A stretch of DNA of 64,000 bases from an uncultured Winogradskyella sp. (GCF_937958655.1 NZ_CALGNH010000063.1:1-64000), one strand, 5' to 3'; shown: positions 40,062-50,942, counted from the stretch's first letter. Notes: generated from the letters alone by a model not told the origin. Translations and numbers: made by a program.

Positions 40062-42845
40062 ATGAAAAGACAATCACTTGTTTTCGCTCTTTTTTTTGTG
40101 CTGTTTGCCCATGCTCAAGAAAAATCATTCGAAATTTCAGGGAATCTTCAAGCAAAAGACGATAAAAAACCTTTAGAATCTGCCACAGTTTATTTAGAAC
40201 GTGTTAAAGATAGTAGTGTTGTTACATACACTATTTCAGATAAAGACGGACAATTTAAATTAGAAGGCACAACTTACGATAAAAGCCTAAACCTGTATAT
40301 CTCTTATGTAGGCTACAACACCTATTTTAAATCTATTAAAATTGATAAAGAGACGATTGACCTTAAAACTATAAACCTCACTGTTGACGACAATATGTTA
40401 GGTGAAGTTCTTGTGAAGTCAACAGCTCCAATTACCATTAAAAAGGATACGCTAGAATTTAATGTAAAATCGTTTAAAACCAAAAAAGATGCAACCGTAG
40501 AAGATTTGTTAAAAAAATTACCTGGTGTTGAGGTCGATGATGAAGGTACTATTACAGTTAATGGTAAGAGCGTAAATAAGATTTTAGTGAATGGCAAACC
40601 TTTTTTTGGAAACGACCCAACAATTACAACTAAAAACTTAACTAAAGATATTATTGAGAAAATACAAGTTGTAGATACCAAAACTAAAGCAGAAGCCTTT
40701 ACTGGCGAAGAAGGTGATAAAGAAAATAAGACCATTAACTTAACGATAAAAGAAGAAAATAACAAAGGTGTATTTGGTAGAGTTGCTGGTGGTGCTGGTA
40801 CTGATGATCGTTATGAATTTGCAGGGATGGTCAATTTCTTTGATAATGACAGACGCATTAGTGTATTAGCGGGAGGTAATAATACCAATTCGCCAGGATT
40901 TAGTTTTGGAGAAATTTCTAAAATGTTTGGTCGTGGAGGCGGTATAAACTTTAGTAGTAATGGTTCGTTTTCAATTGGTGGTCGTTCCTTTGGAGGTGGA
41001 GAGGGCATTACAACTTCGCAAAATGCTGGGTTTAATTATGCGGATGAAATAGGCAATTATACTGAGATTTCTAGTGATTATTTTTATGCTTCGAGTAGTT
41101 CTGAAAATGAAACGTCGTCACAGCGCGAAACTATTTTAGCAGATTCTAGATTTTTTAGTAATTCGGAATCGAAAAGTGAGAACGAAAACGACAGTCATAC
41201 TTTTAATCTGGAATTTGAAATAGAGACCGATTCAACATTTCAACTTAGTATAGAACCCTCATTTGGCTACTCAAGAAATAGAACACGTTTTGAAAGCCAA
41301 GACGAAACCTTTAATGATGAGTTGGTATTAACCAATACATCAGATGTTAACTCTAACGTAGAAAGTTTTGCGAGGAATTTTTCGAACGAGTTAACAGCAA
41401 CTAAACGTTATGGTAACAAAGGTGGGTTTATTAGATTGCGACTAGAAACTGAAGTTGACCAGCAAGAAAGTGATGATTTTATAAATTCTGAAGCTCAAAT
41501 TTTGGGTGATAATCCAGATTCAATACTTAGAAACCAGTTTACAGATGGAGAGAATAACAGTTATGGCGTTTCTACCAGTATAACCTATCGCTATCCGATA
41601 ATTTCAAAAAAGTTCTTTCTCAACTTTGAGTACGAATTTTCAAAGGATAAAGATAAAAACAGACAGAGTACCTTTGATTTTAACGATGCAACATTTGATT
41701 TTACAGATTTTAATACTGATTTAAGTACCGACTTTGAATATAGGGATATACGCAGTATACCAGAGTTTGGCCTTACCTATCGTGGCGAAAAGTGGTCTAC
41801 ACGATTTAATATTGGTTACAATATTAGAACTTTAAAGAATCAGGATTTATTGAGGCCGCAGTTTAATGTTGAGCGTACATTTAAAAACATTGAAGCACGT
41901 TCTAATTTTAATTACCGTTTTAGCCCTAAAGCATCAATTTACGCAGGTTATAGACTAAGTAATAATCCACCAGGTATTAGGCAGTTACAAGCGTTTACAG
42001 ATGTTTCTAATCCATTAAATGTTGTCATTGGTAACCCAAACTTAGCGCCATCTAATAGGCATAGCTTTTATGGAGGTTACAACGGGTTCGATTGGCAAAA
42101 GCGCACAGGTTTTTATACCAATGTAAATGCAAGTATCACAAATAACCAAGTGATTACACGTACCGTTGTAAATCCTGAAACCTTAAGTAGAACGACCACC
42201 TACGATAACGTAGATGGAAATTATACCTATGGCATTTCGGGTAACTATAGCAAGGATTTTAAGATAGATACCGTACGTACTATCAAATTTAGAGTTGGTG
42301 CTAGGTATAACTTTAATAATAGAATCAATTTTAATAACGCTGTTAAGTATTCTAGTAAAGTATCTACCTACTCTCCTAATATTGGGATAGAATATTATTG
42401 GGATAAGGTATTAGAATTTAAGCCGTATTATCGTTTAAATTTTACCAATAATGCGTTTGATATTGAAGCTTTTGAAGATAGACAGTTTACCACACACTCG
42501 GCAGGAATACGAACAGCAACTTTTATCCCTAAGGAGCTCGAGTGGCGAAATGATATTGCATTTAACTATAACCCAAATGTTGCGGACGGTTTTCAGAAAA
42601 GTTCATGGTTTTGGAATTCTACGTTAGCATATTCTATACTCAAAGATCAAGGGCTGATTACATTAAAAGTTTATGACTTACTCAACCAAAATACTAATGC
42701 CAGACGTATAGCTAATCAAGACTTTATTCAGGATTCTGAGAGCACAGTTTTAAGACGCTTTTTTATGTTGAGTTTTAGTTACAAGTTTAATAGTTTAGGG
42801 AGTAAGGGGGAACCTGATAATGGTGGTGTTTTCTTTTTTGATTAG
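40062..42845 (+). CDS. Outer membrane beta-barrel / TonB-dependent receptor-like protein
   Basis: Signal peptide, carboxypeptidase-regulatory-like N-terminus, LLKKLPGVEVDDEGTITVNGKSVNKILVNGKPFFG. Confidence 0.87.
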   Translation: MKRQSLVFALFFVLFAHAQEKSFEISGNLQAKDDKKPLESATVYLERVKDSSVVTYTISDKDGQFKLEGTTYDKSLNLYISYVGYNTYFKSIKIDKETIDLKTINLTVDDNMLGEVLVKSTAPITIKKDTLEFNVKSFKTKKDATVEDLLKKLPGVEVDDEGTITVNGKSVNKILVNGKPFFGNDPTITTKNLTKDIIEKIQVVDTKTKAEAFTGEEGDKENKTINLTIKEENNKGVFGRVAGGAGTDDRYEFAGMVNFFDNDRRISVLAGGNNTNSPGFSFGEISKMFGRGGGINFSSNGSFSIGGRSFGGGEGITTSQNAGFNYADEIGNYTEISSDYFYASSSSENETSSQRETILADSRFFSNSESKSENENDSHTFNLEFEIETDSTFQLSIEPSFGYSRNRTRFESQDETFNDELVLTNTSDVNSNVESFARNFSNELTATKRYGNKGGFIRLRLETEVDQQESDDFINSEAQILGDNPDSILRNQFTDGENNSYGVSTSITYRYPIISKKFFLNFEYEFSKDKDKNRQSTFDFNDATFDFTDFNTDLSTDFEYRDIRSIPEFGLTYRGEKWSTRFNIGYNIRTLKNQDLLRPQFNVERTFKNIEARSNFNYRFSPKASIYAGYRLSNNPPGIRQLQAFTDVSNPLNVVIGNPNLAPSNRHSFYGGYNGFDWQKRTGFYTNVNASITNNQVITRTVVNPETLSRTTTYDNVDGNYTYGISGNYSKDFKIDTVRTIKFRVGARYNFNNRINFNNAVKYSSKVSTYSPNIGIEYYWDKVLEFKPYYRLNFTNNAFDIEAFEDRQFTTHSAGIRTATFIPKELEWRNDIAFNYNPNVADGFQKSSWFWNSTLAYSILKDQGLITLKVYDLLNQNTNARRIANQDFIQDSESTVLRRFFMLSFSYKFNSLGSKGEPDNGGVFFFD

Positions 42846-42868
42846 CCAATAGGATATTTTGAGTAGTT

Positions 42869-43732
42869 TTACCATCCGCCAGAGGCTCCACCACCTCCAA
42901 AGCTTCCGCCTCCAAAGCCACCACCAAATCCGCCTCCACCAAAGCTTCCGCCAGATGAACCACCACCAAATATACCACCAGAAGAAGAGCCTCTAGAGTA
43001 ACTGCCGCGTCCCATGTTGCTTAAGATTATAGCTTCAAGAATACTTTTAGCATCATCATTACCTCTGTGGCCACCATTACCACCATGTCCACCACCACGG
43101 CTTTTAGAAATAATAATAACGAAGATAATAAAGAGGATAAACAGAAAAATAAATATTTCAAACGGAAAAAGTACTGCATTAGCCTTACGACTGCCTTGGT
43201 ATTCGCCACTCATCACTTCAAAAATGGCATCCGTTGCTCTATTGAGTCCACCGTAATAATCATTACGCTTAAAATAGGGAATAATATCTCTATTTATAAT
43301 TCGTTTGCTAAGAGCGTCGGTTAGCAGATGCTCAACTCCCTTACCTGTATTAATACCTATTTTACGATCATCTTTTGCTAAAAGGATAAAAATCCCATTG
43401 TCTTTATCAGCCTGTCCAATACCCCAAGCTTCTGCCCATTGTGCTCCTAAATAATTTATATATTCTCCGTTAGTTGAACTTATAGTAGCAATAACGATTT
43501 GTGTTGAAGTTGTGTCTGAGTAGCGAATTAGCTTTTGCTCTAAATTCTGCCTTTCTGAAGCACTTAGCAAGCCTATTTCATCGTAAACGCTTGTTTCAAT
43601 CTTAGGAATTGGCGGAATCTTATATTGGGCTTCAACAAGTCTACTAGTAAAAAGAGTTGTAATAAAAAACAAGATCTTTAAACCACTAGCTAACTGTTTA
43701 CTGTTTACTGAAAAGTGCCTACTACATTTCAT
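42869..43732 (-). CDS. TPM domain protein with Gly-rich C-terminus
   Basis: YDEIGLLSASERQNLEQKLIRYSDTTSTQIVIATI, GGSFGGGGFGGGFGGG. Confidence 0.88.
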   Translation of the reverse strand: MKCSRHFSVNSKQLASGLKILFFITTLFTSRLVEAQYKIPPIPKIETSVYDEIGLLSASERQNLEQKLIRYSDTTSTQIVIATISSTNGEYINYLGAQWAEAWGIGQADKDNGIFILLAKDDRKIGINTGKGVEHLLTDALSKRIINRDIIPYFKRNDYYGGLNRATDAIFEVMSGEYQGSRKANAVLFPFEIFIFLFILFIIFVIIISKSRGGGHGGNGGHRGNDDAKSILEAIILSNMGRGSYSRGSSSGGIFGGGSSGGSFGGGGFGGGFGGGSFGGGGASGGW

Positions 43733-44166
43733 CCTTTAGAAATTGAGTTGTCTAATTCGTTTCTATCTCCATGTTTCCAAGGGAAATACTTGGCGAGTAC
43801 ATTGCCTGCTTCTTTTACGCCATTTATTAATCCTTGTTTGAAACTACCAGATTTAAATTGCGTTGCTATTTTATCTCTGGTAGAGTTCCAGAAATTAGCG
43901 TCAACGACATTATTAATGCCTTGATCTCCAAAAATCACAAAGGACTTATTATCTACAGCCACATAAATAAGGACACCATTCTGGTCCTTAGTATTGTCCA
44001 TTTTTAGTAAATGAAACACCTCTAAAGCACGCTCGTAAACATCAGAAACACACTTTTGTTCTATGTGTACACGGATTTCTCCCGAGGTTTCTTGCTCTGC
44101 TACACGAATGGCTTCAACGATTTCCTCTTCTTCATGGCTGGTTAGGAAATCTTCTATATATGGCAT
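43729..44166 (-). CDS. TPM domain protein
   Basis: EEEIVEAIRVAEQETSGEIRVHIEQKC; overlaps neighbour by 4 nt. Confidence 0.85.
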   Translation of the reverse strand: MPYIEDFLTSHEEEEIVEAIRVAEQETSGEIRVHIEQKCVSDVYERALEVFHLLKMDNTKDQNGVLIYVAVDNKSFVIFGDQGINNVVDANFWNSTRDKIATQFKSGSFKQGLINGVKEAGNVLAKYFPWKHGDRNELDNSISKG

Positions 44167-44175
44167 GATTAAATT

Positions 44176-44775
44176 TTAGTTGAATTCAAAATTAACGTCT
44201 GGTGCGTTTTCGCTTCCAGGATCTGCTTTGTAACGTGGCATTTCCTCAAATCCAAACCAGCCAGCTAGGATTTTCCCAGGGAATTTAGTGGTATGTTTAT
44301 CATAAATATTAACGCTCTCGTTATAACGATCTCTGGCAATATTTATACGATTCTCTGTGCCTTCTAATTGGCTCTGCAATTCTAAGAAGTTTTGGTTGGC
44401 TTTTAGTTCTGGGTAACGCTCAACAGACACTAATAACTTAGATAGTGCTCCGCTTAAGCCACTTTGGGCTTGTTGAAATTGAGCTATGTTTTCTGCTGTT
44501 AAATTACTAGCATCTATGGTGGTAGATGTTGCTTTAGCACGCGCTTCAATAACTTCTCTTAGCGTTGTACGTTCAAAATCTGCAGCCCCTTGTACCGTTT
44601 TAATTAAATTACCGATAAGATCGTTTCTTCTTTGGTACGAGCTTTCAACATTAGACCAAGCTGTTTTGGCATCTGCTTCATATTCTACAGCTGTATTATT
44701 AAAGCCTACGACAGGTTTGTACACTAATAGTCCTAAAACAACGATTATAGCAACGAAGATGAGTAGTTTTTTCAT
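44176..44775 (-). CDS. LemA family protein
   Basis: YNNTAVEYEADAKTAWSNVESSYQRRNDLIGNLIKTVQGAADFE-like N-terminus. Confidence 0.93.
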   Translation of the reverse strand: MKKLLIFVAIIVVLGLLVYKPVVGFNNTAVEYEADAKTAWSNVESSYQRRNDLIGNLIKTVQGAADFERTTLREVIEARAKATSTTIDASNLTAENIAQFQQAQSGLSGALSKLLVSVERYPELKANQNFLELQSQLEGTENRINIARDRYNESVNIYDKHTTKFPGKILAGWFGFEEMPRYKADPGSENAPDVNFEFN

Positions 44776-44787
44776 GATTAATTTTAG

Positions 44788-45117
44788 TTAAAGTTGTGAT
44801 TTTATTTTAATAAGTTGTGCTTTAATGTTCTGAAGTTTTTCAACAATTTCAAACTTTTCAAGCGCTTGTTTTTTTTCTTCTTTTAAATGAATTTTAGCCC
44901 CTTCTAACGTAAAGCCTCTTTCCTTTACAAGGTGATAAATAAACTTTAAATTTTTAATATCTTCTGGTGTAAACTTTCGGTTTCCTTTGGTATTCTTTTT
45001 AGGCTTAATAATGTCAAATTCCTTTTCCCAAAATCTAATTAAGGATGCATTTACATTAAAGGCTTTGGCAACTTCTCCAATAGCATAATAGCGTTTTTCA
45101 GGTAAATCTAAATGCAT
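44788..45117 (-). CDS. MerR family transcriptional regulator
   Basis: YYAIGEVAKAFNVNASLIRFWEKEFDIIKPKKNTKGNRKFT. Confidence 0.9.
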   Translation of the reverse strand: MHLDLPEKRYYAIGEVAKAFNVNASLIRFWEKEFDIIKPKKNTKGNRKFTPEDIKNLKFIYHLVKERGFTLEGAKIHLKEEKKQALEKFEIVEKLQNIKAQLIKIKSQL

Positions 45118-45118
45118 A

Positions 45119-46090
45119 TTAATCGAGGGATTGGTTTTCTAAGGATGCCTTTCTTAAGAGTACATCAAATTCTTCTGGTGATAAATTACCGTAGTAAAAG
45201 TTGATAGGATTAATACGTTCACCATCTTTAAAAACTTCATAATGTAAATGTGGTGCTTCTGAGCGACCAGTACTGCCAACAAAGCCAATTAAATCTCCAC
45301 GCTTAACGCGCTGATTTACTCTTACGTTATATTTATAAAGGTGTGCATAAAGTGTTATGTAACCATAACCGTGATCTACTCTAATGTGTTTTCCATAGCC
45401 TGTTGAGCTATTGTCTGCTCGTCTCACAATACCATCGCCTGTTGCATATACAGGCGTACCTCTTGGTGCGGTAAAATCCATACCAAAATGAAATTTTCTA
45501 ACCTTTGTAAATGGATCGGTTCTGTAACCATAGCCCGAAGCCATCCTGGTTAAATCTTTATTGCTCACAGGCTGTATGGCAGGTATAGCTTCTAAAAATT
45601 TTTCTTTATCCTCGGCTAATTTTGCAATTTCATCAAGTGATTTAGATTGTACAACTATTGCTTTTTCTAATATATCTAGGCGTTTGTTGGTTTCTGCAAT
45701 AAGTTGAGAATTATCAAACCCTTGATATTTTTTATACCGATTAACACCACCAAATCCTGCTCTTCGTTGTTCTTCGGGTATAGGATTAGCTTCAAAATAC
45801 AATCTGTAAATGGCGTTATCTCGTTCTTCAACATTCTCTAATGCAGCTATGGCATCATCCATTCGTTTATTGAGCAATTCATATTGTAACTCTAGGTTAT
45901 TGAGTTCTCTTGTGAGTTGTCGTTCTTTAGGAGATTCTATGTAGTTGCTAGCAACAGCAAAACACAAAAAGCCAAATAAGCCTGCGGCTAACAGAAAAAC
46001 CGTAGCGTATTTAAATGTGGTTCGCTTTTTACGTTCTATTTTTCTATACGAGAGCGTATCAGCATCATAATAATATTTTACCTTAGCCAT
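45119..46090 (-). CDS. M23 family metallopeptidase
   Basis: HFGMDFTAPRGTPVYATGDGIV, GYGKHIRVDHGYGYITLYAHL, HLHYEV. Confidence 0.94.
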   Translation of the reverse strand: MAKVKYYYDADTLSYRKIERKKRTTFKYATVFLLAAGLFGFLCFAVASNYIESPKERQLTRELNNLELQYELLNKRMDDAIAALENVEERDNAIYRLYFEANPIPEEQRRAGFGGVNRYKKYQGFDNSQLIAETNKRLDILEKAIVVQSKSLDEIAKLAEDKEKFLEAIPAIQPVSNKDLTRMASGYGYRTDPFTKVRKFHFGMDFTAPRGTPVYATGDGIVRRADNSSTGYGKHIRVDHGYGYITLYAHLYKYNVRVNQRVKRGDLIGFVGSTGRSEAPHLHYEVFKDGERINPINFYYGNLSPEEFDVLLRKASLENQSLD

Positions 46091-46221
46091 GTTTTAATTT
46101 ATTCTATTTTTGCAGCTATTAGACTCTGTTTGAGTCTTCATTTTAGTTGCAAAGTAATCAAATATAAAAAATTGTTTTGCAATTGCTATAATTAAAACGA
46201 TACAAGCTATAATTTCAGTAT

Positions 46222-48837
46222 ATGACCTCTCAAGATATTCGATCTAAGTTTTTAGACTTTTTCAAGGAAAAAGAGCATCTTATTGTGCCTTCTGCACCAA
46301 TAGTATTAAAAGACGATCCTACATTAATGTTTGTTAATTCTGGTATGGCTCCTTTTAAAGAGTACTTTCTGGGAAATGCAGAACCTAAGAAAAACAGAAT
46401 TGCAGACTCGCAAAAGTGCCTTAGGGTTTCTGGTAAACACAATGATTTAGAAGAAGTAGGTTACGATACCTATCACCATACCCTTTTTGAGATGTTAGGT
46501 AATTGGAGTTTTGGAGATTACTTTAAAAAAGAGGCCATTGCTTGGGCTTGGGAACTATTGACTGAAGTTTACGGTATTGATAAAAACATTTTATACGTTA
46601 CGGTTTTTGAAGGTAGCAATGATGCCGATAATCTAAAAATGGATAAAGAAGCGTATGATCTTTGGAAAACTTTTATACCAGAAGATCGTATCTTAATGGG
46701 TAATAAAAAAGATAATTTCTGGGAAATGGGAGACCAAGGGCCTTGTGGGCCTTGTAGCGAAATCCATGTAGATATTCGGTCTGAAGAAGAAAAAGCTAAG
46801 GTTGCTGGTAAGTCTTTGGTAAATATGGACCATCCGCAGGTTGTTGAAATCTGGAATTTGGTCTTTATGCAATACAACCGTAAAGCTAACGGAACCTTAG
46901 AAGCCTTACCAAATAAGCATATAGATACAGGAATGGGCTTTGAGCGTTTATGTATGGTTCTGCAAGGTGTGCAATCTAATTACGATACAGATGTATTTAC
47001 ACCTATTATTAGAGAAATAGAGACCATAACTAATAAAGCTTATGGGAATAACGAAGAAATAGATGTGGCTATAAGAGTAATATCTGACCACGTTAGAGCC
47101 GTTGCCTTTTCTATTGCAGATGGTCAACTGCCAAGTAATACAGGTGCTGGTTATGTTATCCGAAGAATTTTGCGTAGAGCGGTACGTTATGGTTTTACGT
47201 TTTTAGATAAAAAAGAACCATTTATTTATCGTTTGGTGGATGTTTTAGGTAAAAAAATGGGAAATGCATTTACTGAACTTAAGGCTCAAAAACAACTTAT
47301 AGAAAACGTTATTAAAGAAGAAGAAGCCTCTTTTTTAAGAACCTTGGAGCAAGGCCTTATTTTACTGAATAGAATTGTAGAAGGTACCAAAGGCGATACA
47401 GTTTCTGGAGAAAAGGCTTTTGAATTATATGACACCTATGGATTTCCAATAGATTTAACGGCTTTAATTCTTTCCGAAAAACATTTAAAGTTAGATGAGG
47501 AAGGATTTAAGAATCACTTAAAAGCTCAAAAGGATCGCTCGCGTAAAGCCAGCGAAATGTCAACAGACGATTGGACGATTTTAATAGAAGATGCCGAGCA
47601 AGAGTTTATAGGCTACGATACTTTAGAAGCTAACGTTAAGGTAACCCGTTACAGAAAAGTAAGCTCTAAAAAAGAGGGTGAAATGTATCAGTTGGTATTT
47701 AATCTCACACCGTTTTATGCTGAAGGAGGAGGACAAGTAGGAGATAAAGGTTATCTGCAAGATATCCATGGAGATACGATTTATATTATTAATACAAAGA
47801 AAGAGAATAATGTTATCATTCACTTTGTAAAGAACCTCCCTAAGCATCTAAATGATACCTTTAAAGCTGTTGTAGATGATAAACAACGCTACAGGACTGA
47901 GTGTAATCATACAGCAACACATTTGTTACACCAAGCGTTACGCGAGGTTTTAGGAACGCATGTTGAGCAAAAAGGATCTGCGGTTCACTCAAAATACTTA
48001 CGTTTTGATTTTTCTCATTTTTCAAAAATGACCGTTGAAGAATTACGCGATGTAGAAAATTTTGTTAACGCACGTATAGAAGGTAAGTTGCCCTTAGAAG
48101 AACAGCGTAATATACCTATGGATAGAGCGATTGAAGATGGTGCCATGGCCTTATTTGGTGAAAAATATGGTGATACGGTACGTACCATCCGTTTTGGACA
48201 ATCCATAGAGCTTTGTGGCGGAACACATGTAAAGAATACCTCAGACATATGGCATTTTAAAATAACTTCAGAGAGTGCAGTGGCATCAGGTATCCGTCGT
48301 ATAGAAGCAATTACTAACGATGCTGTTAAGGATTTTTATTTTGAAAATAATCGCGTTTATTTTGAAATGAAAGACTTACTCAACAATACTAAAGAGCCTG
48401 TAAAAGCACTACAAAATTTACAGGCTGAAAATGCAGATTTAAAAAAGCAAATAGAACAACTTCTTAAGGCTAAGGCCAAAAATGTAAAAGGAGAGCTTAA
48501 AGCTAAGATCCAAGAACATAATGGCATTAATTTTATTTCTAAAAAAGTGGATTTAGATGCCTCTGGTATTAAGGATTTATGTTTTGAACTTGGAGGTGAA
48601 GTAGATAATCTATTTGCTATTTTTGGCTCTGATACTAACGGAAAGGCCATATTATCGTGTTATATATCTAAGAATCTTGTGTCGGAAAAAGACTTAAATG
48701 CTGGGCTGATAGTGCGAGAACTTGGTAAGTTTATACAAGGAGGTGGAGGCGGTCAGCCCTTCTTTGCTACTGCTGGTGGCAAAAATCCAAGTGGTATTGC
48801 GGATGCTTTAAATGCGGCAAAGGGGTATTTGAAATAG
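46222..48837 (+). CDS. alaS: Alanyl-tRNA synthetase
   Basis: [56 protein letters not shown]. Confidence 0.97.
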   Translation: MTSQDIRSKFLDFFKEKEHLIVPSAPIVLKDDPTLMFVNSGMAPFKEYFLGNAEPKKNRIADSQKCLRVSGKHNDLEEVGYDTYHHTLFEMLGNWSFGDYFKKEAIAWAWELLTEVYGIDKNILYVTVFEGSNDADNLKMDKEAYDLWKTFIPEDRILMGNKKDNFWEMGDQGPCGPCSEIHVDIRSEEEKAKVAGKSLVNMDHPQVVEIWNLVFMQYNRKANGTLEALPNKHIDTGMGFERLCMVLQGVQSNYDTDVFTPIIREIETITNKAYGNNEEIDVAIRVISDHVRAVAFSIADGQLPSNTGAGYVIRRILRRAVRYGFTFLDKKEPFIYRLVDVLGKKMGNAFTELKAQKQLIENVIKEEEASFLRTLEQGLILLNRIVEGTKGDTVSGEKAFELYDTYGFPIDLTALILSEKHLKLDEEGFKNHLKAQKDRSRKASEMSTDDWTILIEDAEQEFIGYDTLEANVKVTRYRKVSSKKEGEMYQLVFNLTPFYAEGGGQVGDKGYLQDIHGDTIYIINTKKENNVIIHFVKNLPKHLNDTFKAVVDDKQRYRTECNHTATHLLHQALREVLGTHVEQKGSAVHSKYLRFDFSHFSKMTVEELRDVENFVNARIEGKLPLEEQRNIPMDRAIEDGAMALFGEKYGDTVRTIRFGQSIELCGGTHVKNTSDIWHFKITSESAVASGIRRIEAITNDAVKDFYFENNRVYFEMKDLLNNTKEPVKALQNLQAENADLKKQIEQLLKAKAKNVKGELKAKIQEHNGINFISKKVDLDASGIKDLCFELGGEVDNLFAIFGSDTNGKAILSCYISKNLVSEKDLNAGLIVRELGKFIQGGGGGQPFFATAGGKNPSGIADALNAAKGYLK

Positions 48838-48851
48838 AAATACTCGCAGAG

Positions 48852-49326
48852 TCGCTAAGACGAAAAGACCGCTAAACCTATTTTTTATTTAATCTTTATG
48901 AGATTAAATTATGACTGAAAATGATATTTCTAGGATTATTGTTGATGCGTGTTATCAAATACATGTGGAGCTTGGACCTGGTTTATTGGAATCGGTATAT
49001 GAAGAAATATTATATCACGAATTAAAAAATGAGGGTCTAATTGTAGAAAGACAAAAATCGTTGCCTGTAATCTGGAGAGGGAAACCAATGAATTTGAATT
49101 ATAGAACTGATCTTATTGTTGAAAACAAAGTGATAATTGAACTAAAATCGGTTCAAGAGATTCATCCTGTTCATCCAAAACAGTTGTTAACATATTTAAA
49201 ACTTTCGGGATTAAAACTCGGCCTTTTAATTAATTTTAATAGCCCATTAATTAAAACAGGTATTACAAGAATAGTAAATAATCTTTAGCAATTGTGATAA
49301 GTCTTTGCGCCTTTGCGTCTTAGCGA
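48852..49326. repeat. Inverted repeat TCGCTAAGACG flanking the GxxExxY ORF
   Basis: tcgctaagacg at 48852-48862; cgtcttagcga at 49316-49326; 11/11, similarity continues inward. Confidence 0.8.
48911..49288 (+). CDS. GxxExxY protein (PD-(D/E)XK nuclease-like)
   Basis: PGLLESVYEEILYHEL (GLLESVY) and RTDLIVENKVIIELKSV. Confidence 0.88.
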   Translation: MTENDISRIIVDACYQIHVELGPGLLESVYEEILYHELKNEGLIVERQKSLPVIWRGKPMNLNYRTDLIVENKVIIELKSVQEIHPVHPKQLLTYLKLSGLKLGLLINFNSPLIKTGITRIVNNL

Positions 49327-49333
49327 GAAAAAA

Positions 49334-50290
49334 ATGAAACTCCTAACTCAAATTCAATTAGATAAACAACCTCATAATCAAATAGATTATAAGGCTAATG
49401 TTCTCCTTTTAGGATCGTGTTTTTCAGAAAATATAGGTGATAAGTTCGAGTATTTTAAGTTTCAATCTAAAGTAAACCCATTTGGGATTCAGTTTCACCC
49501 TTTAGCCATAGAAAATTTGATAACTAGAGCCATTACTAAGGATTATTATTCAGAAACTGAATTGGTTTTTAATAATGAGCAATGGTGTTGTTTAGAGGCG
49601 CATTCTAAATTAAATGCCGTATCAAAAGAAGTACTATTAAACACCCTAAACGCCCAAATAGAAGCCGCACATCATTATTTAAAAAAATCATCTCATATTA
49701 TAATAACTTTAGGTACAGCTTGGGTATATCGTTATATAGCCACCAATAAAATTGTTGCCAATTGCCATAAGCTAAAACAAAAAGAGTTTATAAAGGAGTT
49801 GCTGTCTGTGGAACAAATAACAGCATCCCTAGAGGCTATTGTTAGTTTGGTGAGGCATGTAAATCCAAAGGTAAACTTCATATTTACGGTGTCACCTGTA
49901 CGTCATTTAAAAGATGGTTTTATTGAAAACACACAAAGTAAATCGCATTTAGTTGCAGCCATACATTCTCTACTGTCACATCGAGCGAAGTCGAGATGCC
50001 ATTATTTTCCATCCTATGAAATTGTAATGGACGAGTTAAGGGATTATCGCTTCTACGCAAAAGATATGGTGCATCCGAACGAGCTTGCCATAGATTATAT
50101 TTGGGGGAAATTTAAATATGTTTGGCTAACAGAAGAGGCATTAAAAATTGCAGATAAGGTGGCTGCGATACAGGCTAAAATAGCGCATAGACCGTTTAAT
50201 CCAAATTCTGTGGCGCACCAGCAATTCTGTGACAAACTTCAATCTGAGATAAAGGACATACAGAATAAATATCCTAATATTACATTTTAA
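49334..50290 (+). CDS. GSCFA domain protein
   Basis: VLLLGSCFSENIGDKFEYFKF, LGTAWVY, FTVSPVRHLKDG; ORF-track N-terminus lies in the flanking repeat. Confidence 0.9.
   Translation: MKLLTQIQLDKQPHNQIDYKANVLLLGSCFSENIGDKFEYFKFQSKVNPFGIQFHPLAIENLITRAITKDYYSETELVFNNEQWCCLEAHSKLNAVSKEVLLNTLNAQIEAAHHYLKKSSHIIITLGTAWVYRYIATNKIVANCHKLKQKEFIKELLSVEQITASLEAIVSLVRHVNPKVNFIFTVSPVRHLKDGFIENTQSKSHLVAAIHSLLSHRAKSRCHYFPSYEIVMDELRDYRFYAKDMVHPNELAIDYIWGKFKYVWLTEEALKIADKVAAIQAKIAHRPFNPNSVAHQQFCDKLQSEIKDIQNKYPNITF
49973..50000. repeat. Dispersed palindrome embedded in the GSCFA CDS
   Basis: ctgtcacatcgagcgaagtcgagatgcc, encoding LSHRAKSRCH. Confidence 0.7.
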
Positions 50291-50377
50291 GTTTGACCGG
50301 TTTAAAAGCGCAAAAGACAAACATTTAAAATCTATGCTACATGGCCTTATTTAGCTCATAAGACTAAAAAGGTGTAT

Positions 50378-50836
50378 TTAATGCTTTACTCTAACACTAT
50401 CAGGCACCAACTTGGTATAATCACCGTTGTTTCTAATCACATCGCGTACAATAGAGGATGAGATATAAGACGTACTTGCTGCTGTTAAAAGAAAGACGGT
50501 TTCAATTGGAGCTAAATCTCTATTGGTATGTGCAATAGCTTTTTCGAATTCAAAATCTGCAGGATTCCTTAAGCCTCGTAAAATAAATTCCACATTATTC
50601 TTTTTACAGAAATCTACAGTGAGACCTTTGTAGGTAACAACTTTTACTTTAAGTTCATCCTTAAAGGCATTTTCAATAAATGTTTTTCGTTCGTCTAGTG
50701 AGAACATATATTTTTTATCGGCATTAATGCCAATAGCAACAATGACTTCGTCAAAAAGTTTTACACTACGTTTTATAATATCATAATGCCCTAAGGTAAT
50801 TGGGTCAAAAGACCCTGGGAATATTGCACGTTTCAT
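50378..50836 (-). CDS. coaD: Phosphopantetheine adenylyltransferase
   Basis: RAIFPGSFDPITLGHYDIIKRSVKLFDEVIVAIG. Confidence 0.95.
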   Translation of the reverse strand: MKRAIFPGSFDPITLGHYDIIKRSVKLFDEVIVAIGINADKKYMFSLDERKTFIENAFKDELKVKVVTYKGLTVDFCKKNNVEFILRGLRNPADFEFEKAIAHTNRDLAPIETVFLLTAASTSYISSSIVRDVIRNNGDYTKLVPDSVRVKH

Positions 50837-50868
50837 AAGCCCCTTTTAATTCCCCAGAGGGGAAATTG
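50830..50868 (-). repeat. 39-nt leader/start element shared with yaaA
   Basis: Minus strand caatttcccctctggggaattaaaaggggcttATGAAAC. Confidence 0.85.
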
Positions 50869-50900
50869 ATAATTTTTTTAAAGTTAATGAAATAATTTTG

Positions 50901-50942
50901 CTCACTACCTACTACCTACTACCTACTACCTACTACTTACTC
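50901..50942 (-). repeat. Heptad array 3: about six 7-bp units (GTAGTAG on minus strand)
   Basis: ctcacta cctacta x4 cttactc on the plus strand; begins at the ddl stop codon. Confidence 0.9.

Noticed and set aside
42787-43324. Overlapping ORFs on both strands across the Gly-rich TPM gene tail
   Set aside because: Products of GGN-rich codon periodicity; the TPM protein explains the region.
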